Source of the DNA: Occallatibacter gabretensis
Lineage (GTDB): Bacteria > Acidobacteriota > Terriglobia > Terriglobales > Acidobacteriaceae
DNA length: 64,000 nt
Direction: 5' to 3'
Assembly (NCBI RefSeq): GCF_001449115.1
Contig: NZ_LAIJ01000010.1
Span: forward strand, 310,001-374,000
Shown: positions 55,462 to 62,772 of the stretch, piece after piece
Layout of the letters: every line of letters starts with the position of its first letter
How positions within the stretch are numbered: the stretch's first letter is position 1
Program-made: the position numbers and the translations under genes
Notes under the pieces: generated by a model
The model's input: the letters and a program-made list of their open reading frames with translations, nothing else
What the model was told of the DNA's origin: nothing
Database searches by the model: none

Positions 55462-56508
55462 ATGACTGCAACCGCCTCGCAACTGCTCTCCCTGCCATAT
55501 CCCGCTGACTTCATTGAGGGTGCACGCTCTGCCGTGACCACATGCCTGCGAATTCAGCCGTCGGAGAAGGTCACGCTCATCACAGACGTGCAGACCAAGG
55601 CGATTGGTGCTTCGCTTGCTGTGCAGCTTGAAAAGAACGGCTGCACATGGAACGCCTTCATCCTCGAAGACCTGGCTCCGCGCCCGCTCGTCGATATGCC
55701 CGCCGAGGTTCTTTCCGACATGGAAACTTCAGAGGTCTCCATCTTCGCTGTCCAGGTGCAGGCCAATGAGCTTCGCTCTCGAATGCAAATGACGGACGTG
55801 GTGAACCGCCGCCACATGCGCCACGCGCACATGGTGAACATCACATCGGATGTGATGTGCCAGGGCATGCGCGCCGACTTCAACCGCGTGGATCGCCTCT
55901 CACAGCAGGTTCTCGATCGCGTGCGCCGTGCGCACCGTATCCGCGCCACTACCGCTGCGGGAACGAACATCGTTTCGGAGATGAATCCCGGCTACAAGTG
56001 GTTCAAGACCTCCGGCATCATTTCGCCGGAGAAATGGGGCAACCTGCCTGGCGGCGAGTGTTTCACCTCGCCGGGTGAAGTGAACGGTACCTTTGTTGTG
56101 GATGGTGTGGTGGGCGACTGGCTCTGCGCGCGCTATGGCCTGCTGGCGGGCACTCCTCTGACCATCGAAATTCGCGAGAATCGCATTGTGAGCTGCAAGA
56201 GCAAGAACAAACAGCTTGAGGCCGACTTCTGGGAATATACCCACACCGATGAAAACTCGGATCGCGTGGGCGAGTTCGCCATCGGCACCAATCTTGGCGT
56301 CGATCACGTGATTGGCAACATCCTGCAGGACGAAAAATTTCCCGGTATTCACATCGCCTTCGGCAATCCCTACGGCGAGCACACCGGCGCTCCCTGGCGC
56401 TCTTCGACGCACATTGACGTTGTCGGCCTTGGCTTCAACATCTGGCTCGAAACCGACGAGGGTGAAGAGCAGATTATGCGCGACGGCAAGTTCCTCATCG
56501 CCGCATAG
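55462..56508 (+). CDS. M29-family aminopeptidase-like protein
   Basis: A 348-residue metallopeptidase of the M29 (AmpS/PepS) type. Metal-binding residues lie in GGECFTSPGEVNG, GEFAIGTN and HIAFGNPYGEHTGA. Members are cobalt or zinc aminopeptidases. In this cluster it could process a peptide-like product of the ligases. AAGGAG lies about 15 nt upstream of the ATG. The 163-nt gap before it may hold its own promoter. Confidence 0.87.
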   Translation: MTATASQLLSLPYPADFIEGARSAVTTCLRIQPSEKVTLITDVQTKAIGASLAVQLEKNGCTWNAFILEDLAPRPLVDMPAEVLSDMETSEVSIFAVQVQANELRSRMQMTDVVNRRHMRHAHMVNITSDVMCQGMRADFNRVDRLSQQVLDRVRRAHRIRATTAAGTNIVSEMNPGYKWFKTSGIISPEKWGNLPGGECFTSPGEVNGTFVVDGVVGDWLCARYGLLAGTPLTIEIRENRIVSCKSKNKQLEADFWEYTHTDENSDRVGEFAIGTNLGVDHVIGNILQDEKFPGIHIAFGNPYGEHTGAPWRSSTHIDVVGLGFNIWLETDEGEEQIMRDGKFLIAA

Positions 56509-56581
56509 CATCATCTGGAGCGCGCTCGAACACTATGGATTTCCGCAGCCTTGTATTGCGGCGTGCATCTAAGCTGATGGT

Positions 56582-57583
56582 ATGACCACTACATCTTCGC
56601 CCGCACTTCGCAATCAACTTCGGACTCTGGGCAACTCTGACCTGCACCTCACGCCTATCGGCTTTGGCGCGTGGGCTATTGGCGGCGGCAACTGGGATTA
56701 TGGCTGGGGTCCGCAGGACGACAGCGAATCCATCGAAGCCATTCATCGCGCGCTTGACCTTGGCGTCAACTGGATCGATACAGCTGCCATCTACGGTCTC
56801 GGCCACTCGGAAGAAGTTGTTGCGCGCGCTCTCAAAACCACCAGCCACAAGCCTTATGTCTTCACCAAGTGCTCCATGCGCTGGGATGCGGACCGTTCCA
56901 TCTATCGCTCGCTCAAGGCTGACTCGCTGGCGGAGGAAATTGAGGGCTCGTTGCGACGCCTCGCCGTCGAGACCATCGACCTCTACCAGATTCACTGGCC
57001 TATGCCTGAGGCCGAAATCGAAGAAGGCTGGGAAGCTCTGGCCCGCTTTCAGAAGCAGGGCAAACTGCGCTGGATCGGCGTGTCGAACTTCAACGTGGCG
57101 CAGATGAAGCGCGCGCAGCAGATTGCGCCCATCACCAGCCTCCAACCGCCTTACTCCATGCTTCGCCGCGCCATCGAAGAAGAGATCCTGCCCTTCACGC
57201 AGGCCAACAACATTGGTGTCATCAACTACTCGCCCATGGTTTCCGGCCTGCTCACCGGCAAAATGAGCGCAGAGCGCGTAGCCGCCATGCCCGCTGATGA
57301 CTGGCGCCGCAAGGCAGTGGAATTTAACGAACCGCGGCTCAGCCGTAATCTGCGTCTTGTTGAGTTGCTTCGCGAGATCGGGGCCAGCCGTAGTGTTAAG
57401 GCCAGCATTGAGCCCGGAGTCGTTGCTGTCGCCTGGACGCTCCGTAATCCTGCCATCACAGCGGCTATCGTCGGCGGCCGCAGCGCGACACAGGTCGATG
57501 GTCTTGCTCCCGCACTCGAATTCCGTCTCAGCGATGAGGAGTATGCCCGCATCAACAGCTTCCTGGCGGAAAACCCGGTATAA
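56582..57583 (+). CDS. Aldo/keto reductase
   Basis: A 333-residue (beta/alpha)8 enzyme. Residues DTAAIYGLGHSEE (catalytic Asp/Tyr), VFTKCS (Lys) and YQIHWP (His) form the usual tetrad. The C-terminal NADPH site is AAIVGGRSATQV. It reduces aldehydes or sugars; substrate unknown. It is followed by a strong terminator. Confidence 0.9.
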   Translation: MTTTSSPALRNQLRTLGNSDLHLTPIGFGAWAIGGGNWDYGWGPQDDSESIEAIHRALDLGVNWIDTAAIYGLGHSEEVVARALKTTSHKPYVFTKCSMRWDADRSIYRSLKADSLAEEIEGSLRRLAVETIDLYQIHWPMPEAEIEEGWEALARFQKQGKLRWIGVSNFNVAQMKRAQQIAPITSLQPPYSMLRRAIEEEILPFTQANNIGVINYSPMVSGLLTGKMSAERVAAMPADDWRRKAVEFNEPRLSRNLRLVELLREIGASRSVKASIEPGVVAVAWTLRNPAITAAIVGGRSATQVDGLAPALEFRLSDEEYARINSFLAENPV

Positions 57584-57619
57584 GCGAAGCGCGCAGCCGT
57601 CTGCAAATGCAAAGCACAA

Positions 57620-57653
57620 AAGATTGCCCCCGGCCTTGGCCGGGGGCAATCTT
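57620..57653 (+). terminator. Intrinsic terminator after the aldo/keto reductase
   Basis: A perfect 15-bp GC-rich stem (57620-57634 with 57639-57653), loop cttg, is followed by GTTTATC. It closes the plus-strand cluster. Confidence 0.88.
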
Positions 57654-57710
57654 GTTTATCAGGGCAGAAAGCAATCAGTTGCCATTCTGCGGGGGAATAA
57701 CCTTCCTCGC

Positions 57711-58229
57711 TTACATCGCTGCGACAAAGTCAGGCAGTACCACCGCTGCATTCTCCTGGAGCAGTTGCGTCATGCGCGCCGCCATGCTGGAGTACATATC
57801 GGCTGCGCGATATGCATTGATCCGCACGCCTTCACTTGCCTGCGTAAAACCGTATTGGGCCAATCCCATCAGCACGCACAGCCGAATCTGCATCGCGTCA
57901 CTGCGAAGCGTCGCGACCAGCACAAGATCCACATCCGGGCAGTTCCGTGCCGCATAACCAGCCATCTCCATCATCACGCCAGCGTTCTGATAAATCGCCC
58001 ACAGGCCGCGCGGACCTTCCATACGAGTCCAGGCATCATCCGGAGTGGCGTTCAAGCCTTCCTTCCAAAGGAAGTTGTCGCTCAACTCACGTGCGCTCCA
58101 ATCCACTCGGAGCCGTGACATCAAAGAGTCCCACGTTTGCTGGCTACGCCGCTTTGCGGCAGCTCGCCAACGCACAAACCATGTGACCAAGGCCGCAAAA
58201 ATTAATACCTGCAGCAAAGGTAAAATCAT
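57711..58229 (-). CDS. Hypothetical membrane-anchored protein
   Basis: A 172-residue protein with one N-terminal helix (LPLLQVLIFAALVTWFVRW), a basic stretch and a mostly helical soluble domain. GAGGT stands 6 nt before the ATG. No family recognised. The 200-nt gap upstream (58230-58429) is AT-rich and likely holds its promoter. Confidence 0.65.
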   Translation of the reverse strand: MILPLLQVLIFAALVTWFVRWRAAAKRRSQQTWDSLMSRLRVDWSARELSDNFLWKEGLNATPDDAWTRMEGPRGLWAIYQNAGVMMEMAGYAARNCPDVDLVLVATLRSDAMQIRLCVLMGLAQYGFTQASEGVRINAYRAADMYSSMAARMTQLLQENAAVVLPDFVAAM

Positions 58230-58429
58230 CGATTACCTCGGATTGCATTCCTCGCCACTTCGCGGGAATGAACAACCACATTCATATTAATTAACTGCTT
58301 GAACCCAAGTTTGAACAAATCCGTCGTTCGATGCAAGCACAAAATGATAAAAATCGACCGTTTCCGTACACTCAATAGTGTATTGGACTAAAGTAACGTT
58401 TCACGTCCTTAATCCATATTAACACTGTT

Positions 58430-59212
58430 TTAGCCCCGCCGATTTCCCCGTAAATCATTTCCCTGCAATGCAATACGTCCTGAGTGTGCAGCTCCGGAAA
58501 CCGTAAGCAGAAAACTTCGCATCTGCGGGGTGAACTCCTGCCGTACTGCCTCCTGCTGTGCAAAACTCCACGCCCAGTAGACGAGGGCGCACAGATAAGC
58601 CCCCGGCAGGAGCTGATCTACCTTATGGTAGTGGGCCACCTGCGGCATCTGCGCATGTAATAGTGACACCGCCAGACTCACCAGCGAATAAAATCCCAGC
58701 CCTGTGGCCACCTGCAATTCGCGGTCTCGCCAGTTGATAGAAAGCAGATGGCTGCCTCCCGCCAGAACCACGCAAAACAGAATCTGCAGCATTGAGGCCG
58801 TCTGTCGCAGGCGGAGGAAAAAATGCCATTCCGGCGGAAGCCCGTGCATCAATGTGGTGCCCGAAATTGGCCAGACAGCCACTCCCGCAATTAGAACTAG
58901 ACCTGCAATCGCCGGTACCGTCCAGCGTGGGAGGGACGATTGCAGCGGTTTCAATACCGACCACGCAAGCTCCACAAGCACACAGAATTGGAGCACACAG
59001 TCAAGCGACATCTCGTAAGGGTAGAAATGGGAGTAGGAATTCCAAGAGCGCGTAGCGAGCAAAAAACCAAGCGAGTCACTGATCACCGACCACAGAACGT
59101 AGAGGCAAAACAGAGGCAAGCGCTTGTAGGCACGCCTCCAGATCAGCAGCGCAACCAATCCCACCTGCGCCGCGAAACCGCTCCACATTAATGCTGTGTC
59201 TAACGGCGACAC
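58430..59212 (-). CDS. Hypothetical multi-pass membrane protein
   Basis: A 260-residue protein with about seven hydrophobic helices and conserved-looking His/Glu (SYSHFYPYEM, HAQMPQVAHYH). The GTG start has AGGAG 7 nt upstream. The layout recalls acidobacterial 7TM hypotheticals of unknown role. It lies next to the tandem-repeat protein gene on the same strand but 86 nt downstream of it. Confidence 0.65.
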   Translation of the reverse strand: MSPLDTALMWSGFAAQVGLVALLIWRRAYKRLPLFCLYVLWSVISDSLGFLLATRSWNSYSHFYPYEMSLDCVLQFCVLVELAWSVLKPLQSSLPRWTVPAIAGLVLIAGVAVWPISGTTLMHGLPPEWHFFLRLRQTASMLQILFCVVLAGGSHLLSINWRDRELQVATGLGFYSLVSLAVSLLHAQMPQVAHYHKVDQLLPGAYLCALVYWAWSFAQQEAVRQEFTPQMRSFLLTVSGAAHSGRIALQGNDLRGNRRG

Positions 59213-59298
59213 TGCGGGTCTCCTGTTCTACGGAAGCAGTATTCCCGACACGTGAATCTTATTTCGGCAAGAATAAGAACGATACGAGTCTAACATTA

Positions 59299-59880
59299 TT
59301 ACACCCTGTCAGCGCTCACAACTCCGCCACCTGGGGGCGTCGGTGTGGGCAGCATGGGACCGTGACCGATGTAGCTACCGCCCGGAGGCGTCGGCGTGGG
59401 AAGCATGGGACCAGCAACGGCGGCTACCATTCCTCCACCTGGAGGCGTTGGCGTCGGCAGCATGGGACCGTGGCCAATATAGCTACCGCCGGGAGGCGTC
59501 GGCGTTGGCAGCATCGGGCCAGCCGCAATAGCTACCATTCCGCCACCGGGAGGTGTGGGTGTCGGCAGCATTGGTCCGTGACCAACATAGCTACCGCCGG
59601 GAGGCGTGGGGGTCGGGAGCATAGGACCAGCCGCAACGGTCGCTACCATTCCACCACCCGGAGGTGTGGGTGTGGGCAGCATCGGTCCGTGACCGATGTA
59701 GCTACCGCCCGGAGGCGTGGGCGTGGGAAGCATGGGGCCCTGAGCAGATGTACTGGAGGTAAAACCACCACCTGGAGGGGTCGGCGTAGGCAGCATTGGT
59801 CCCTCGGCAAACGCATTTACGGAGGCAAGAGAAACCATGGCAAACATAACGAGACGCAGCTTGTTGACTGTTGAAATCAT
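59299..59880 (-). CDS. Secreted tandem-repeat protein, nine GPMLPTPTPPGG units
   Basis: A 193-residue protein: a signal peptide (MISTVNKLRLVMFAMVSLAS, cleavage after AFA near residue 25) and then nine exact copies of GPMLPTPTPPGG. Spacers alternate: SYIGH or SYVGH after the even copies, and GMVA-type or other longer spacers after the odd ones. No other domain is present. There are no Asp or Glu in the motif. AAGGAG lies 9 nt before the ATG at 59880. I know no family. It could be a surface or periplasmic structural peptide. Confidence 0.8.
   Translation of the reverse strand: MISTVNKLRLVMFAMVSLASVNAFAEGPMLPTPTPPGGGFTSSTSAQGPMLPTPTPPGGSYIGHGPMLPTPTPPGGGMVATVAAGPMLPTPTPPGGSYVGHGPMLPTPTPPGGGMVAIAAGPMLPTPTPPGGSYIGHGPMLPTPTPPGGGMVAAVAGPMLPTPTPPGGSYIGHGPMLPTPTPPGGGVVSADRV
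59326..59802 (-). repeat. Coding tandem repeat (nine 36-nt units)
   Basis: The units encode GPMLPTPTPPGG and are in frame. Pairs of units with short and long spacers form a higher-order repeat of about 36 codons, suggesting duplication of a two-motif block. Synonymous differences between copies (gtgggcgtgggaagcat versus gtcggcgttggcagcat) show the protein rather than the DNA is conserved. Confidence 0.85.
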
Positions 59881-59937
59881 TGGGAAAAACTCCTTTTCCA
59901 GGTGGAACTTTGTAACCAAAGGGTACGTCAGAGCGTG

Positions 59938-59998
59938 AGTGAAATTCACTACAAAAGTAACAATTTAGAAACTCTTTGGTAATAACGATGCGTTACCA
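59938..59998. promoter_or_regulatory. Palindromes in the divergent intergenic region
   Basis: Between the repeat gene and the divergent gene at 60155 lie AGTGAAATTCACT (59938-59950, perfect) and TGGTAA...TTACCA (59977-59998). They are possible regulator sites. The second is slightly like an arm of the LacI-type palindrome at 11264. No clear promoter could be placed. Confidence 0.4.
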
Positions 59999-60154
59999 TA
60001 GAGGTACCATTCTTATAGTTAAAACCTGACACGCTAGTGACAGCTTCTACACCACTTCACAAGGCAAAAGCCGGCCTAAGCCGGCATATTAGAGTGAATA
60101 GCGAACGGAAGAGCAATCGTAGTGTTACATGTATCGGTATAGGAAGGATCTTTT

Positions 60155-61474
60155 GTGATTGTTAATCTTCGTTCTCACTTCAACCAGGACTATACACCTG
60201 CCCAATACGCAGAGCTACTCGCACTTTTGCATCAGCGCTGTGGTGTACCAGTGAAGTTTCGGGTGGCGGAGACTCCCATCTTTCTGACCCGTGACCTGCT
60301 CGATGGCATCGCTCAATCTGGGATCCGCCTCTCCGAGCGCCTCACTGCTGATCCCGCTTACCTGGCCGCAGCCCGCCTGGCTATTCCAGCCGGCTACCGT
60401 GTGGCCTCGGAAACATCCCGGCCTAACTTCCTGACCGCGGATTTCGCCCTTATCCGTGACAGCGACGGCCAACTCAGTCCGCGCCTCGTCGAATTACAGG
60501 CCTTTCCTTCCGTATATGCCTACCAGGCTATTCTAAATGCTGCTTATCGCGACATTTATTCGTTGGATGCGAAATTTAATGACAGGTTACAGGCTCGGCC
60601 GGAAACTTTTTTGTCTGGCCTTAACGAAGATTCTTATTGGCAGCTCCTCGGCAAGACGATCGTCGGTTCGCACGACCCGGAAACTGTAGTCTTAACAGAG
60701 GTCGATCCGTTCCATCAGAAAACGCTTCCGGACTTCAACCTCACGGCACAGAAGCTCGGCATCGCTGTCGTCGACATCGCCTCAATTGAGCCGGAAGGAT
60801 CCCGCCTCACCTACCGGGGTTCCGGTGGCCGCCGCATCCCAATCTCCCGCATCTATAACCGCGCCATCGCAGACGAGCTTATTGCCAGCAATATCCAACT
60901 CCAGTTCGATCTGGAGCGCTCCTGGAACGTGGAATGGGCCGGCCACCCAAACTGGTACTTCCTTATCAGCAAGTTTTCCATCCCGTTTCTCTGCCGTCCC
61001 GAAGCGCAATCCGATGGGCAGCCGTCCCTCGAGCCCGACCCCGTCGTCCCTCCCTCTGTCTTTGTCAGCGACTTCCTCGCCGGTCCCGGCCGCATTCAGC
61101 TCGAATCCGCCGGCGTCCCTCTCCCGGCCCTTTCCACTGATGCAGTCTATTCCAGCCTTCTTCTAAAACCGCTCTTCTCCTTCGCCGGCAAGGGCATCCA
61201 GTTCGACCCCACGCATGCCCAGCTTCTGGCCATTCCGCCCGAAAACCGCGGCGATTACCTCCTCCAGCAGCGCATGAGCTTCGTCCCCACCATAGAAACT
61301 CCCTTCGGCGCCACCCAGTTTGAAATCCGCATTCTCTACCTCTGGCCGGATGGCGGCGAGCTTTTTCCTGCGATTTCGCTTGCCCGGCTGGGCAGAGGTC
61401 GTATGATGGGTGTAGACCACAATCGTAATCTGGAGTGGGTAGGAGCCTCGGGGGCGTTTTTCCCCGTTGCTTAG
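60155..61474 (+). CDS. Conserved hypothetical with ATP-grasp-like features
   Basis: A 439-residue cytoplasmic protein. Motifs include VELQAFPSVYAYQ, VDPFHQKTLPDF, ISRIYNRAIADEL, HPNWYFLISKFSIPFL, LLKPLFSFAGKGIQ (a Gly-rich nucleotide-loop pattern) and FEIRILYLWP near the end. The order resembles circularly permuted ATP-grasp enzymes of the glutathionylspermidine-synthase type. I recall similar unannotated proteins in Bacteroidota, but cannot confirm. The GTG start has GGAAGG upstream. It is divergent from the repeat protein gene. Confidence 0.7.
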   Translation: MIVNLRSHFNQDYTPAQYAELLALLHQRCGVPVKFRVAETPIFLTRDLLDGIAQSGIRLSERLTADPAYLAAARLAIPAGYRVASETSRPNFLTADFALIRDSDGQLSPRLVELQAFPSVYAYQAILNAAYRDIYSLDAKFNDRLQARPETFLSGLNEDSYWQLLGKTIVGSHDPETVVLTEVDPFHQKTLPDFNLTAQKLGIAVVDIASIEPEGSRLTYRGSGGRRIPISRIYNRAIADELIASNIQLQFDLERSWNVEWAGHPNWYFLISKFSIPFLCRPEAQSDGQPSLEPDPVVPPSVFVSDFLAGPGRIQLESAGVPLPALSTDAVYSSLLLKPLFSFAGKGIQFDPTHAQLLAIPPENRGDYLLQQRMSFVPTIETPFGATQFEIRILYLWPDGGELFPAISLARLGRGRMMGVDHNRNLEWVGASGAFFPVA

Positions 61475-61621
61475 TGATGCCTGTGTGTGCGATTTTCATG
61501 CCCAGTGCTATCACTACAGTGCCATTCGCCGGTTACTTTTCTGGATACTTTTGTGCCGTGGTTGCAGAAGGAATTGTCAAATAGAGTGAAACATGCAACA
61601 CCTCCCGGCGCGGGCCCAGAT

Positions 61622-61993
61622 ATGAACCAGCAAGCAGCAAAACTCGGCTTCACATTGATTTACGGAAACGACGACCAGCCGGCTGCTCCGGCCCGGAATG
61701 TGCGCTGCGCCGTGCGTTTTCCGCTCGCGCTGCCCGTCTCGATCTTCCGTGACGGTGGCAATGAGCCAGCAATTACCTGCGATATCTCGGCCAGTGGTGT
61801 CCTCTTCGAGACAGAGATTGCATTTCCGGTCGGCGAATCCATTGTTTTTTCCATGGAAATGCCGGGTACTATCCTTGGTACCTCAAAGGATGTGCTGGTA
61901 GAGTGCCGTGGGCGTGTGGTACGCTGCTCCTTAAGTAACTCGCTGCCGCGTGTTGCCGCCACAATTGATGACTATCGATTTGTAGAGCAGTAA
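61622..61993 (+). CDS. PilZ domain protein
   Basis: A 123-residue protein with a c-di-GMP-binding PilZ domain: the Arg-rich part RNVRCAVRFPLALPV (about 25-39) and CDISASGVLFET (the DxSxxG motif, about 53-64). PilZ proteins read c-di-GMP levels. The exact start is uncertain: the frame is open to 61487 and neither the ATG here nor a GTG at 61586 has a strong ribosome site. Confidence 0.82.
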   Translation: MNQQAAKLGFTLIYGNDDQPAAPARNVRCAVRFPLALPVSIFRDGGNEPAITCDISASGVLFETEIAFPVGESIVFSMEMPGTILGTSKDVLVECRGRVVRCSLSNSLPRVAATIDDYRFVEQ

Positions 61994-62022
61994 CATGTGG
62001 GCGGGCGTTACGTTACCCCGTC

Positions 62023-62772
62023 ATGAACTTTTTGGAAGATTCCCCAGAGACCGGAACGCAGGACGTTGCGGCAAAACCAGGCGCCATCCGCATCATTCTC
62101 GCGGATTCGCAAGCTATTTTCCGTGTCGGCATTCGTAAGATCTTTGCGCTTGAAGACGACCTCCGCGTCGTCGCGCAGGCTGATTCCCTGGAGAGCCTGA
62201 AGGCCTCCATCGAGCGCTATCCCACGGACGTAGTCCTGGTGGAAGGCGTACTCCTCGCCAGTTCTATCAACACCATTCCAGAGCTTTTGGCCATCGCGCC
62301 CGACATCAAGCTTATAGTCCAGTCACCCGTCAACGACGAAAATCACACTGTCGAGCTCTATCGCCGGGGCGTCCGGGGCATCATCTCCCGCTCCATCTCG
62401 CCGGACTTGCTCGTCCGCTGCGTTCGCCGTATTGCTGCGGGCGAAACCTGGATCGACAATCAGTCCGTCAACTGGGTCATCGAGGCCTACCGCGCCCAGG
62501 CCGCTGCGCTCGTCAATCCGCGCAGCCAACCCCGTCTATCGCCCAAAGAGATGGCTATCATTACCTGCATTACGCAGGGCAAGCGCAACAAGGAGATCGC
62601 CTACCAGCTCGGCACCACCGAGCAGGTCATCAAGAACTATCTCCGCAAAATCTATGACAAGCTCGGCGTAAGCGACCGCCTGGAGCTCGCGCTCTACTGC
62701 CTGCACAATAAAATCATCCAACCGGATGCCGAAGAAGAGCCCGCGCCTCAGCAGAAGGCAGCAGGCCGCTAA
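62023..62772 (+). CDS. LuxR-type regulator with degenerate receiver domain
   Basis: A 249-residue NarL-like protein. The receiver (about 22-140) has IRIILADSQAIF, but the acceptor position reads VVLVEG (E74 in place of Asp). The conserved Lys position is R123 (GIISRSIS). The LuxR HTH (about 170-230) is intact: SPKEMAIITCITQGKRNKEIA, KNYLRKIYDKLG. It is probably phosphorylation-independent. It follows the PilZ gene by 29 nt and overlaps the MCO gene stop by 4 nt. Confidence 0.88.
   Translation: MNFLEDSPETGTQDVAAKPGAIRIILADSQAIFRVGIRKIFALEDDLRVVAQADSLESLKASIERYPTDVVLVEGVLLASSINTIPELLAIAPDIKLIVQSPVNDENHTVELYRRGVRGIISRSISPDLLVRCVRRIAAGETWIDNQSVNWVIEAYRAQAAALVNPRSQPRLSPKEMAIITCITQGKRNKEIAYQLGTTEQVIKNYLRKIYDKLGVSDRLELALYCLHNKIIQPDAEEEPAPQQKAAGR

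Noticed and set aside
56495-57649. Minus-strand frame of 384 codons opposite the aldo/keto reductase
   Set aside because: It runs through the stop and terminator of the reductase gene and has no recognisable domain.
59326-59802. Regular repeats resembling a CRISPR array
   Set aside because: The repeats are in frame, code for a fixed peptide after a signal sequence, and the spacers are themselves repeated, which CRISPR spacers are not.
60070-60085. Short hairpin gccggc-ctaa-gccggc in the intergenic region
   Set aside because: A 6-bp stem with no T-tract, placed far from any stop codon; too weak to call a terminator.
59299-61474. Microviridin/graspetide precursor and ligase pair
   Set aside because: The repeat motif lacks Asp and Glu needed for ester or amide rings, and the leader is a Sec signal peptide. 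Kept only as a weaker open question.
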